Of a DNA stretch of 37,471 nucleotides, positions 30,000 through 37,470 are shown in pieces. The DNA comes from a virus, in IMG/VR virus record IMGVR_UViG_3300023094_000007, positions 1 through 37,471 of that record; one strand, written 5' to 3'. Each line of letters starts with the position of its first letter. Positions within the stretch are counted from its first letter, which is position 1. A program made the position numbers and the translations under genes. The notes beneath the pieces are model-generated. The model made no database searches. It worked only from the letters and a program-made list of their open reading frames with translations, and was not told where the DNA came from.

Positions 30000-30314
30000 A
30001 TGTCAAATTTCCAATTGTACTACGGATCAATCTGCTTGTCAGATATGATCAAACAGGCGAAATTGCCTCATTCAGCTTTCGTTAAAGCTGGCAAAGAAGA
30101 TAAAATATTTGCGAATGTGAATATTTGGATCAATGAAGAGCCGGATAAATTCGGGAATACTGTAAGCATTCAATTAAATTCTACTCAGGAAATGCAAAAA
30201 GCCGAGGGGAAGGTTTATGTCGGGAATGCTAAGAAGTCGGAACGTAAAGAGCCGGAACAGCTTGATGAAGCAACCGCAAGCGAATTGCCGGATGATGATG
30301 ATTTGCCGTTCTAA
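30000..30314 (+). CDS. ssb: Single-stranded DNA-binding protein (SSB-like)
   Basis: 104 residues. Compact beta-rich core (FQLYYGSICLSDM, KIFANVNIWINEEPDKFGNTVSIQLNSTQEM, VYVGNAKKS) and an acidic tail ending DDDDLPF, the classic SSB tip that binds partners. The core is shorter than bacterial SSB (usually ~110 plus tail), so it is a phage form. It lies with Gp157 and the Sak4-like ATPase. Confidence 0.8.
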   Translation: MSNFQLYYGSICLSDMIKQAKLPHSAFVKAGKEDKIFANVNIWINEEPDKFGNTVSIQLNSTQEMQKAEGKVYVGNAKKSERKEPEQLDEATASELPDDDDLPF

Positions 30315-30641
30315 ATGAGATATTTATCTAGAGAAGATAAAGACAGTTTGATCAGGGATTATAATAAATCTCCTGATCAAACATTGTTTGATTTATCTAA
30401 GAGGTACGGTATTACAATCGCGGGGGTTTCTTATCATATAACTAAAAGGTTTAAAAGAACCACTTCAGAAGCAAAAACCTATAAAGAACCAATCTCGCGC
30501 AAATTATTTACTTGCACAAAAAAGGATTGCGCCTACTGCAATCAAATAATCGGAGGCAATAAAGATAAGCTCTTTTTGTCTCTTGGTTTAAAATACAAAG
30601 AAGAAGAATTTATAACAATTACTTTAAAATCGAAAATATGA
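30315..30641 (+). CDS. HTH and CxxC protein, possible regulator
   Basis: 108 residues. DLSKRYGITIAGVSYHITKRFKR (about 26-48) is a helix-turn-helix-like unit. FTCTKKDCAYCNQ contains three Cys, possibly with zinc. Starts right after the SSB stop, so cotranscribed. Could regulate the replication genes. Unrecognised family. Confidence 0.6.
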   Translation: MRYLSREDKDSLIRDYNKSPDQTLFDLSKRYGITIAGVSYHITKRFKRTTSEAKTYKEPISRKLFTCTKKDCAYCNQIIGGNKDKLFLSLGLKYKEEEFITITLKSKI

Positions 30642-30892
30642 GTACTATAAATTTCAGAGCATATAAGGGATATCCAATGCTTCAGATCATAGATAATAAA
30701 AACCGAAATGTCCAATTTGTTGATACAGCAAAACCAGAGATTGGTGATCTTATGGAAATGTTTACCGCTAATCCAGATAAAAATTCTCCGGCACTTGTAA
30801 GGGCTGAAAAAATAACTGAGATTATGGAATCAAGGAAGCCAAAAGGAAACCACAAAGATAAAAAAGCAGTATGGCACAGCGTAAAATACTGA
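30638..30892 (+). CDS. Small replication-module protein, unknown
   Basis: 84 residues. TINFRAYKGYPMLQIIDNKNRNVQFVDT is strand-rich, then PALVRAEKITEIMES helical, basic end. Coupled upstream by ATGA and overlapping the next by 22 bases. No motif. Confidence 0.62.
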   Translation: MSTINFRAYKGYPMLQIIDNKNRNVQFVDTAKPEIGDLMEMFTANPDKNSPALVRAEKITEIMESRKPKGNHKDKKAVWHSVKY

Positions 30893-31062
30893 CCGTATCG
30901 CAGACTAAATACAGGGATTGCACAGGACAGGAATTTATTATGCATATTAACGGAGATAGCCATAAAGGAGTTTATACAAATCGTCCTGGCAAGCCTGATT
31001 TTACCACAAATGCTGAGCAGGTCAGAAAGCAATTGTTTTTAGAAAGGTGGGAAGAAATATGA
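30871..31062 (+). CDS. Small replication-module protein, unknown
   Basis: 63 residues, basic, beta-rich (KILTVSQTKYRDCTGQEFIMHINGDSHKGVYTN), helical end (AEQVRKQLFLERW). Its TGA overlaps the next ATG. Unknown. Confidence 0.58.
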   Translation: MAQRKILTVSQTKYRDCTGQEFIMHINGDSHKGVYTNRPGKPDFTTNAEQVRKQLFLERWEEI

Positions 31063-31169
31063 ATCCTCACCTAAGGCACAGAATAATTCTCGCCATCTTT
31101 TTAAAACGTCCTCTTTCTGCTTTCAAGATCGAGGACATTTGCACAGCTATTAAAGAATATTTCGGATGA
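31059..31169 (+). CDS. 36-residue protein before the helicase
   Basis: ATG 31059 (overlapping upstream stop) to TGA 31167-31169 (overlapping the helicase ATG). RHRIILAIFLKRPLSAFKIEDICTAIKEYF is basic and helical. Coupling on both sides is good evidence for translation. No function. Confidence 0.58.
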   Translation: MNPHLRHRIILAIFLKRPLSAFKIEDICTAIKEYFG

Positions 31170-32722
31170 ATTTTACTTTAAGAGAATATCAAGATAATTT
31201 TGAAAGAGACTTAGGAATATCCATTGTTAAAAACAAACACATTATTGGACAATCCCCAGGAGGCACCGGGAAAACAAAAACATTTGTTTCAATTGCTGTT
31301 AAAGCAAGTGTAAAAGGAAGAGCAGTTTTTATTGTTACAGACCGTAAAAAGGTTTATGATCAAAATATTGCTGAAGCTAACGGAAGTATAGGTATAAATC
31401 CCGATACTCCCCAAAATTTACCAATCTTTAATGGTAAAATTTATGTTTGCATGGCTCAGACCTTAAAGAAACGGCCTGCAATAATTGAGCAAATAAACTC
31501 ATTAAAAATACCTCCTTTATTCATTATTGACGAAGCGCATTCTGGCACTTTTAATACACTTCTCGATGCTATAACCAATAGAATAACAATCGGTTTTACA
31601 GCCACGCCTAACTACAGGGAGGCAAAACACCTTCCAATTTATTACAAAGACATCGTTATTACAGAGCAGATTGATTGGTTTATTCAACATCCTGAAAAAT
31701 ACCTTTGCACCTATCAGCATATTGAACGCATTAAGGAAGGTATGTTGGAAAGCCTTGTTAAAAAAGGTATTGAGTTTACCGAGGCTAGTCAAGATGAATG
31801 GTTTTCTAAGCAATCTTTATTCGCAGGATTAGAACAGGATGTTATAAATGCGAACTTTAAAAAGGCTATGGTTTTCTGCAGCAGTATTAATCATGCAGAG
31901 AAAACATATAAAATGTTGCAATCTGCTGGTATTAAATGTGCAATTGGTCATTCTATGAGAACGGACGAACTCACACAACTTGCATTATTCAGAAATATGC
32001 AGTCCGGCATTAACGTATTGGTATCTGTTTCATCTTACACCACCGGTTTTGATTTCCCAGAAGTGGACCACTTGTTTTTATTCAGAGCATTCGGTTCAAT
32101 GTCATTGTATTTACAAACATTATTTCGGGGGAATAGGCCAATACCTGGAATAAAAGACAAATTTGTAGTTTATGACTACGGTCAAAACGCATCAAGGCAT
32201 GGCCTTTATTGGTTTGATCGGGACTGGAAAAATTTGTGGAACTCTATTCCAAAAAGAAAACCATCAGATGCAATAGGGACATATCAAACAAAACATTGTA
32301 ATTATTGCGATAGCATAATTTCGCTTATGTCAAGGGTTTGTGAATACTGCAACAAAGAACAGCCGGAAAATGAAAGAGAACTTGCTGAAGGAATTAAGCA
32401 TGATATTACTGCACGTTACAATAATCTTATCGGAAAAAGAATCGGAGAACTATCTATTGAAGAACTAGCATTGTATGCTAAATTGAAAAAAAAATTACAT
32501 TTTGCACTAAGAGTTGTTAAATCAAAGAGGCAACAAGAAATTGAAGTTTATAAATGGGCTGTAAAGCCTACAGATAAAATTGAAGACCCACTAAGAGGTA
32601 AATCCTGCCTTAAAGAATTTGCATCATGTATGGGATATAAAACGGGTTGGCATTTTACGCAGGAACAATTATTATTGCAAAAAGCAGAACAAATATTTTA
32701 TGCAAACGTCAAACTCGTATAG
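31166..32722 (+). CDS. SF2 DNA helicase (DEAD/DEAH, UvsW-like) with zinc ribbon
   Basis: 518 residues. LREYQ start, Walker A GGTGKT at 32-37, DEAH at 122-125, TATP at 145-148, motif V TGFDFPEVDHL at about 293-303, motif VI QTLFRGNRP at about 317-325. Cys378, 381, 392 and 395 form a zinc ribbon, usual in phage helicases of this type. Unwinds or remodels replication/recombination intermediates. VRR-NUC nuclease follows, a common pairing. Confidence 0.92.
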   Translation: MNFTLREYQDNFERDLGISIVKNKHIIGQSPGGTGKTKTFVSIAVKASVKGRAVFIVTDRKKVYDQNIAEANGSIGINPDTPQNLPIFNGKIYVCMAQTLKKRPAIIEQINSLKIPPLFIIDEAHSGTFNTLLDAITNRITIGFTATPNYREAKHLPIYYKDIVITEQIDWFIQHPEKYLCTYQHIERIKEGMLESLVKKGIEFTEASQDEWFSKQSLFAGLEQDVINANFKKAMVFCSSINHAEKTYKMLQSAGIKCAIGHSMRTDELTQLALFRNMQSGINVLVSVSSYTTGFDFPEVDHLFLFRAFGSMSLYLQTLFRGNRPIPGIKDKFVVYDYGQNASRHGLYWFDRDWKNLWNSIPKRKPSDAIGTYQTKHCNYCDSIISLMSRVCEYCNKEQPENERELAEGIKHDITARYNNLIGKRIGELSIEELALYAKLKKKLHFALRVVKSKRQQEIEVYKWAVKPTDKIEDPLRGKSCLKEFASCMGYKTGWHFTQEQLLLQKAEQIFYANVKLV

Positions 32723-33077
32723 TCACGACCGTATTCAGCAGGAGGTATTTAATTATGCCTGGAATAAATATCCTGAAACCCGTATGTGCATGTGGCATAC
32801 TCCTAACGAATATACTCCACATGCTAAAGAAACTCAGGCAGAAACATTAAAAAGGCTTTCAGAACGAAAGAGGATTGGAGTTGTAAAAGGCGTGTTGGAC
32901 CTTGCATTCTATTGGAAAAATATTCTTTATATTCTTGATGTGAAAATAGGAAATGATACCCTGTCTGAAGCACAATTATTATTCATTGAATGTATTTGCA
33001 AACAAGGTGGTAAATTTTACGAGATTAATTCCGTAGATCATGGTAAAAATATTATTGATGAAATAATGAGTAATTAA
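32700..33077 (+). CDS. VRR-NUC nuclease
   Basis: 125 residues from ATG 32700, overlapping the helicase end by 23 bases. E..V..YA...YPETRMCMWHTPNE, GVVKGVLDLAF (G-x-PD-like loop) and LYILDVKIGNDTLSEAQLLFIECICKQG (D-x-K and helix) are the VRR-NUC core, with Asp, Asp and Lys in metal binding. Structure-specific nuclease for recombination or packaging intermediates. Confidence 0.87.
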   Translation: MQTSNSYSHDRIQQEVFNYAWNKYPETRMCMWHTPNEYTPHAKETQAETLKRLSERKRIGVVKGVLDLAFYWKNILYILDVKIGNDTLSEAQLLFIECICKQGGKFYEINSVDHGKNIIDEIMSN

Positions 33078-33097
33078 TTTAATTTTAGTTAAATTAG
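33075..33097 (+). promoter_or_regulatory. Inverted repeat and -7 box before the HTH gene
   Basis: TAATTTAA (33075-33082) and TTAAATTA (33089-33096) are perfect 8-base arms. The -7-like TAAATTAG (33090-33097) lies in the right arm, and the GTG start is four bases later. No -33 with good spacing. Suits autoregulation of the HTH gene. Confidence 0.45.
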
Positions 33098-33101
33098 CTG
33101 A

Positions 33102-33272
33102 GTGGAAAAACTAAAAGAAAAGATAAAGGAATCAGGATTAAAGCAAAATTTTATTGCTGATAAGTGTGGCGTAGGTCATGCCCATTTTTCTATGATGCTT
33201 AACGGTACGGCAACCATGCCAGAATCAGTAAGAAACAAAATAAATGAGTTACTTGAAAAAGTTTCCATTTGA
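33102..33272 (+). CDS. Small Cro/XRE-like HTH protein (GTG start)
   Basis: 56 residues; GTG directly follows an in-frame TGA, so no earlier start exists. LKEKIKESGLKQNFIADKCGVGHAHFSMMLNGTATMPESVRNKINELLEK has the XRE helix-turn-helix (KQNFIADKCGVGHAHFSMML) and third helix. Likely a repressor of the neighbouring replication genes or the early promoter. It is below 60 codons and starts with GTG, so easily missed. Confidence 0.8.
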   Translation: MEKLKEKIKESGLKQNFIADKCGVGHAHFSMMLNGTATMPESVRNKINELLEKVSI

Positions 33273-33289
33273 TTTTTTGGCTATTTATT

Positions 33290-33305
33290 TTTAACAAATG
33301 TTAAA
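33290..33305. promoter_or_regulatory. Inverted repeat between HTH gene and 47-residue gene
   Basis: TTTAACAAATGTTAAA: six-base arms around four bases, just after the HTH gene and two bases before the next start. Shares the TTTAA core with the repeat at 33075-33096, so it may be a second site for the HTH protein. Confidence 0.4.
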
Positions 33306-33306
33306 T

Positions 33307-33450
33307 ATGTGGATTAAATTTAAGTCTTGGTTGCATTTGATAACGTGCCCTCATAAAGTTTGTATGACTATAACGATTGATTACAAAGAGCGTTACGCAT
33401 TAAAGCAATGCGTATGCTTCGAGAAGAAAATATATGAGGATATAGACTAA
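33307..33450 (+). CDS. 47-residue Cys-rich protein coupled to the RepA-like gene
   Basis: ATG 33307 to TAA 33448-33450, sharing one base with the RepA-like ATG. WLHLITCPHKVC and ALKQCVCFEKK give a CPHxxC and CxC, a possible zinc site. Basic. Coupled translation suggests a link to replication start. Family not recognised. Confidence 0.6.
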   Translation: MWIKFKSWLHLITCPHKVCMTITIDYKERYALKQCVCFEKKIYEDID

Positions 33451-34547
33451 TGGAGGCAACCATATTAAACATAGATCCTTCCGTTGTTCCTGATACGGTC
33501 ATAAAATTATCTTCTTTGCAAGAGAAGTTAAATCAGTCTATTGTAACTGCAACTGAATTTATTGATAAGCCTCCTATATGCTTTGAAATAAAAGAGGGGG
33601 AATTATCTTCGGAGATCGGAACTCTTGGTAACATAAGCCTATGGATAGGTAAAGCAAAGCAGGGTAAAACATTTGCTATCAGCATGGCACTTGCAGCAGC
33701 AGAAACCTGCGATTGGCTACAGGATAAAATAAAAATATCTCTCCCGCAGGATCAGAAAACAGTATTACACTTTGATACTGAGCAGAGCCGTTACCATGTT
33801 CAAAGGGTTGTAAAAAGGATTGCAAAACTCGCAGACCTTTCAGAACCTATGAATATGACTGCATTCGGATTGCGGAAATACTCTCCAGCGGAACGCCTTG
33901 AAATGATAGAGTATGCATTATATAATACTGATAATGTAGGGTTCGCTGTTATTGACGGTATTCGAGACCTGATCACATCTATTAATGACGAAGAACAGTC
34001 CTCTATGATTGTTAGTAAGCTAATGAAGTGGTCTGAAGAACTTAATATCCATATCGCTGTAGTATTACACACGAATAAGTCAGATAATAACGCCAGGGGT
34101 CACGTAGGTACTGAGCTTACTAATAAGTCTGAGAGTGTTATATCCATTGGCAAAGATGATCAGGAAGATTTCATGATCGTTAAAGCTGAGTATTGCCGGA
34201 ACAGAGCATTTGAAGAATTTGGGTTTACTATTGATGAATTTGGCATACCTCAAATATCCGAAAGTAAAATAACCGGGAAGCGAGAAGGTAAAAAAGCACT
34301 AACTCCGGTTGACATTCAGCCTGCTATTCATGATGAAATACTTGATGCGATTTTTAAAATAGAGGCACAAATAACATATAAAAACCTGCAAAGCCAAGTT
34401 AAGGACTACTTTATGCGACTTGGGATAAAATTCGGGGATAACAAGGCAGTTGAATTTATTACGTATTACATTAATAATGAGTTAATTACGAAGGTTGAAG
34501 GGCAGAGTAAATACCCTTTTTATACCAAGCACTTTAAATCACTTTAA
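33450..34547 (+). CDS. RepA-like ATPase / helicase (AAA_25, RecA-fold)
   Basis: 365 residues. Walker A GKAKQGKT at 67-74, NVGFAVIDGIRDLITSINDEEQS Walker B, HIAVVLHTNKSDNNARGHVGTELTNKSE sensor part. The fold is the RepA/RecA-like hexameric ATPase used for plasmid and phage replication. C-terminal ~90 residues may be a winged-helix domain. The last codons run into the repeat cluster at 34531-34622. It may load replication proteins at that origin. Confidence 0.87.
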   Translation: MEATILNIDPSVVPDTVIKLSSLQEKLNQSIVTATEFIDKPPICFEIKEGELSSEIGTLGNISLWIGKAKQGKTFAISMALAAAETCDWLQDKIKISLPQDQKTVLHFDTEQSRYHVQRVVKRIAKLADLSEPMNMTAFGLRKYSPAERLEMIEYALYNTDNVGFAVIDGIRDLITSINDEEQSSMIVSKLMKWSEELNIHIAVVLHTNKSDNNARGHVGTELTNKSESVISIGKDDQEDFMIVKAEYCRNRAFEEFGFTIDEFGIPQISESKITGKREGKKALTPVDIQPAIHDEILDAIFKIEAQITYKNLQSQVKDYFMRLGIKFGDNKAVEFITYYINNELITKVEGQSKYPFYTKHFKSL

Positions 34548-34622
34548 AGTACTTTAATTAAAGTGGTTAGATGTATCACTTTAATCACTTTAATGTCCCT
34601 ATATATAAGGGACAATTAAAGT
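34531..34622. repeat. Iteron-like repeats: seven ACTTTAA heptamers, putative origin
   Basis: Forward ACTTTAA at 34531, 34541, 34551, 34578 and 34587; reverse TTAAAGT at 34558 and 34616. The first three are ten bases apart, one helical turn. 34551-34564 is a perfect 14-base palindrome. The cluster begins in the RepA-like gene end and lies just before the primase gene, a classical origin setting. Confidence 0.62.
34587..34622. other. Long hairpin within the putative origin
   Basis: Arms 34587-34600 and 34608-34622 pair at 14 positions with one bulged A, loop of seven A/T bases. The stem includes GTCCCT/AGGGAC and one ACTTTAA on each arm. No T run follows, so it is not a normal terminator. Possibly an origin hairpin or cruciform. 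Confidence 0.6.
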
Positions 34623-34648
34623 AGTGAAACAGGCCAAAAACGCACATT

Positions 34649-35500
34649 ATGAAAAAATCAGTATTAGACACCGAAGTATCATACTACAAAAGCTATTTTG
34701 ATCCGCATCCGATCACGATAAATATTGAATCTTTTGTCCATTCCAGAAAATTCAAAGAATCAATTGATGTGATCCGTTTGCTAGATACAAAAGAGGATCG
34801 AGATAAGGAAAAAGCAAAACTACCGGCTATTACACCAAGCGGAGTATTTACATACCGGAATGAAGCAGGATTGGTTAAGCATTCCGGTCTTATTCAATTT
34901 GATATTGATTATAAAGGCAATAAGCATATTGATGGATTTGAACATTTACCAGCAGAAATTGGAAATCTGCCATATATCGCTTATTGCGGATATTCTGCAA
35001 GTGGTACTGGAGTTTGGGGGTTGATACCAATTGCATATCCAGATAAACACAAATTGCACCTTAAGGCACTGATTGATATTTTTAAGTACTACGGCATACG
35101 GTGTGATACCGCACCTGCTAATGTCGCATCTTTGCGAGGATATAGCTATGATGATAATGCTTATATAAATCCTTATGCTGAAAAATTTACTTATGTGCAT
35201 AAACCTACAGAGATTTCCGTGATTAGGAACAACAATTATGAATCAACTACTGAAGAACGTTTCGCCAGGGCTATAAAGAAAACGCAGGAGAAAGAGGTTT
35301 TTGTCGATGGAGCAAAACATTGTTTCCTGGTTAAGCTGGCAGGGTATTGTAATGCGGTTGGAATTGACTTTGAAACATGCGTAAATTTAGTAGAGCAAAA
35401 TTTCAGAGGTTTAGCAGGATCAGGAATAGATCTTGAAAAACCAATTAACAACGTCTATAAATCATATAAAACACAGTACGCAGAGTACGCAGGAAAATAA
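34649..35500 (+). CDS. Primase-like protein with BT4734/VirE N-terminal domain
   Basis: 283 residues. LIQFDIDYKGN has the DxD-like metal site of archaeo-eukaryotic primases, CGYSASGTGVWGLIPI and ASLRGYSYDDNAYINPYAEKF are the typical next blocks of the BT4734-like/VirE family. The C-terminal ~75 residues (HCFLVKLAGYCNAVGIDFETCVNLVEQNF..KPINNVYKSY) are a helical primase C-terminal-like part. Would prime at the adjacent putative origin. Common in Bacteroidota mobile elements. Confidence 0.85.
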   Translation: MKKSVLDTEVSYYKSYFDPHPITINIESFVHSRKFKESIDVIRLLDTKEDRDKEKAKLPAITPSGVFTYRNEAGLVKHSGLIQFDIDYKGNKHIDGFEHLPAEIGNLPYIAYCGYSASGTGVWGLIPIAYPDKHKLHLKALIDIFKYYGIRCDTAPANVASLRGYSYDDNAYINPYAEKFTYVHKPTEISVIRNNNYESTTEERFARAIKKTQEKEVFVDGAKHCFLVKLAGYCNAVGIDFETCVNLVEQNFRGLAGSGIDLEKPINNVYKSYKTQYAEYAGK

Positions 35501-35517
35501 CATGAAAATCCACGAAC
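35501..35517 (+). repeat. 17-bp direct repeat, copy 1 (gene start)
   Basis: CATGAAAATCCACGAAC at 35501-35517 recurs exactly at 35800-35816. Each covers an ATG and the codons MKIHE. One copy starts the 100-residue gene, the other a 16-residue reading frame. Confidence 0.8.
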
Positions 35518-35804
35518 CAACCCCGACCCGAGAAACACACAAAGAGCAATTCACCATAATCGCTAAATTCCTGGGAGTTAAACCATGCACTCGCTGCGAA
35601 GATCCATACTGCGTAGATAATCTACCTCACTATGAGCGTTGGGATAATTTAAAACCAGCGTTGGAGCGAATAAATGACTTTGCGAATAAAACATATCCTT
35701 TCTCAGTATTCTCACTTTCAGCGTTCGGCGCATCTACTTCAATAGGCGAATCGATTAGCATGGCCGTATCATTTATTAACTATCACAACTCTAAGCAAGC
35801 ATGA
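35502..35804 (+). CDS. Early protein, unknown
   Basis: 100 residues from the ATG one base after the primase stop. KFLGVKPCTRCEDPYCVDNLPHYERWDNLKPALERIN has CTRCEDPYC, a possible metal site. C-terminal helical (SISMAVSFINYH). Its first 17 bases with the preceding C are repeated at 35800. The next short frame overlaps its stop (ATGA). Confidence 0.7.
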   Translation: MKIHEPTPTRETHKEQFTIIAKFLGVKPCTRCEDPYCVDNLPHYERWDNLKPALERINDFANKTYPFSVFSLSAFGASTSIGESISMAVSFINYHNSKQA

Positions 35805-35816
35805 AAATCCACGAAC
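35800..35816 (+). repeat. 17-bp direct repeat, copy 2
   Basis: Exact copy of 35501-35517, here at the start of the 16-residue reading frame. The gene between the copies is 300 bases, so recombination across the repeats would remove it. Confidence 0.8.
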
Positions 35817-35851
35817 AGATAAAAGAGGCTAGGAAGGCGAAATTGCGTTAA
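35801..35851 (+). CDS. 16-residue peptide resembling an XRE N-terminus
   Basis: MKIHEQIKEARKAKLR then TAA. The opening resembles the first helix of XRE repressors (IKEARKAKGLTQ...). Coupled to the previous stop by ATGA. Either a regulator remnant or a repeat by-product. After it come about 70 bases with promoter-like sequence. Confidence 0.35.
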   Translation: MKIHEQIKEARKAKLR

Positions 35852-35895
35852 ATACGTGTTTGTGAAATAAAGTATGCTATGTTAAAATAAAGTAG

Positions 35896-35903
35896 TACTA
35901 TTG
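35896..35903 (+). promoter_or_regulatory. -7-like box before the 35925 gene
   Basis: TACTATTG, same box as in the early promoter at 25602, with TATG 19 bases upstream as weak -33 and two AATAAAGTA motifs (35866-35874 and 35886-35894) akin to the 13-bp operator. Probably an internal early promoter under related control. Confidence 0.45.
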
Positions 35904-35924
35904 TATATCAAAAGCAAACATGTT

Positions 35925-36140
35925 ATGAAACCAGTAGATCAACAAATTTTAACAAATCTTTACAATAAGGCTAAAGAAATCCAGGATAAATATGATTTTG
36001 AAGACTGGTCTTACCGGTTTGTTTCTACTGGAGATAAAAGAGCACATACTATCAGATACGGTAAATTTTACGATGCTGCAATAGAAATGGGCTTTGATAT
36101 GCTAAGCACAATACCGGATTGTATTAAACCAAATAAATAA
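35925..36140 (+). CDS. Small early protein, unknown
   Basis: 71 residues from ATG 35925 (a TTG at 35901 would lie in the promoter). LTNLYNKAKEIQDKYDFEDWSYRFVSTGDKRAHTIRYGKFYDAAIEMGFDML: mixed alpha/beta. Two bases before the next gene. Unknown. Confidence 0.65.
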   Translation: MKPVDQQILTNLYNKAKEIQDKYDFEDWSYRFVSTGDKRAHTIRYGKFYDAAIEMGFDMLSTIPDCIKPNK

Positions 36141-36142
36141 AT

Positions 36143-36406
36143 ATGAGAATCAATTTCACAATTTCAGAAACAAAATATTCAATAGATGCCGATGGCAGTC
36201 AATACGCACTTCTTAGGCATGGGACTTCTAAATTAGAGAAAGCTACAGAGACTGCACTGGGGTATTTTAGTCAAATAAAGAACGCCCTTAATACAGCCGT
36301 TAAGAGCGAGTTAGGCAATCAGCCTGATGAAATTACTATCAAAGAGTTTTTAGAGCGTTACGAGTCAGCTATAGCATCTATACATGAACAAATAGGAGAG
36401 ATATAA
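36143..36406 (+). CDS. Small early protein, unknown
   Basis: 87 residues. FTISETKYSIDADGSQYALLRHG then helices (KLEKATETALGYFSQIKNALNTAVKSEL, IKEFLERYESAIASIHEQI). It ends one base before the RHH gene, with which it may pair. Unknown. Confidence 0.65.
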   Translation: MRINFTISETKYSIDADGSQYALLRHGTSKLEKATETALGYFSQIKNALNTAVKSELGNQPDEITIKEFLERYESAIASIHEQIGEI

Positions 36407-36407
36407 T

Positions 36408-36602
36408 ATGGCAAGAGAAAAAATAAATATATCTATTGACGCTGATGTGCTCAAAGATATTGATACTCTTATGGAGTCTGAACAAAGGCCTTCCAGGTCG
36501 AATACAATTGAGGTTCTGGTACGTAGAGGCTTAATGCTCCCATTAGCTTCGGCAACTTTAGACTTCGCTTCTGGTATCATTCAGGATCAGATCAAGAAGT
36601 AA
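36408..36602 (+). CDS. Ribbon-helix-helix (CopG-type) DNA-binding protein
   Basis: 64 residues. REKINISIDADVLKDIDTLMESEQRPSRSNTIEVLVRRGLML: strand, helix and helix with the SRSxxIxxLVxxGL of the RHH fold. Dimeric repressor. Second RHH-like gene of the phage (see 25308-25466), here in the early plus operon; may be the counter-regulator at one of the repeated operator motifs. Confidence 0.82.
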   Translation: MAREKINISIDADVLKDIDTLMESEQRPSRSNTIEVLVRRGLMLPLASATLDFASGIIQDQIKK

Positions 36603-36633
36603 CCCCCGCAACGCTTAATTTGAAAGAGAGGAT

Positions 36634-37470
36634 ATGAAAACCGTAACATCAGTATCAGGAGGCAGAACTAGTTCTTACATGGCACTAAATTATCCGACTG
36701 ATTATAATATATTTTCGCTTGTAAGGATTGAAGACCCATTATGTGCACCCTCTGATAAAAGTATTATACGTTACGTAGAAGATAAAATCGAAAAACCATT
36801 TATAGCAACTGCGGAAAGTGATAAGACACTTTATGTTCTAAGACAATTAGAGCAGGATTTAGGCAAAGAAATAATTTGGGTTACAGGGAAAACTTTTGAG
36901 CAGTTAATCAGGGATAGCAACGCAAATGGTAATTATCTTCCTAATAGAAGAAAGCGATTTTGCACTCAATTAATGAAACTTGATCCTATATTTTGGTATT
37001 GCTACCTAAACTTAATGGAGAGTGAAGATGATTTTATCTCGATGAACATCGGGTATAGGTCAGATGAAAAAACCCGAAAAGCAACTGACGAATACGACTT
37101 CATAAAAAGCACAAAAAACTTTGGGTTAAGGTATCAGAATCATGAAATAATAGAGTGGCGGGAAAGCCATTTCCCACTAAGGAAAGATAATATAGACCAA
37201 TTCACTATTAGACACTACTTTACACATCTATCAAGTTATGATTTTCCTGTGTATTCTAATTGTGCAGGATGCTTTAATAAAACAGAAAAAGAGTTACAAG
37301 AGCAGTTCGTTTACGAGCCCAATAAGATGGCGTGGTTTAAACGAATGGAAGAGATAACCGGCAGCAGGTGGAACATATCCGCTACTTTATCTCAAATAGA
37401 ACAGATGGAGTTTACGGAAGAGCAAGTATCCGAAATGTCACGATATGAAACATGCAATTGTACAGATTAA
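36634..37470 (+). CDS. PAPS-reductase-like PP-loop protein
   Basis: 278 residues. SGGRTSSYMA at residues 8-17 is the PP-loop (SGGxxS) of adenylating enzymes. RRKRFCTQLMKLDPI and CAGCFNKTEKELQ with the Cys-rich end TCNCTD recall the PAPS reductase/DndC group, where Cys bind a 4Fe-4S cluster or relay sulfur. Phage genes of this type occur widely; DNA modification or sulfur-related tRNA/cofactor roles are possible. It crosses the circle junction: the end is repeated at 1-126. Confidence 0.82.
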   Translation: MKTVTSVSGGRTSSYMALNYPTDYNIFSLVRIEDPLCAPSDKSIIRYVEDKIEKPFIATAESDKTLYVLRQLEQDLGKEIIWVTGKTFEQLIRDSNANGNYLPNRRKRFCTQLMKLDPIFWYCYLNLMESEDDFISMNIGYRSDEKTRKATDEYDFIKSTKNFGLRYQNHEIIEWRESHFPLRKDNIDQFTIRHYFTHLSSYDFPVYSNCAGCFNKTEKELQEQFVYEPNKMAWFKRMEEITGSRWNISATLSQIEQMEFTEEQVSEMSRYETCNCTD

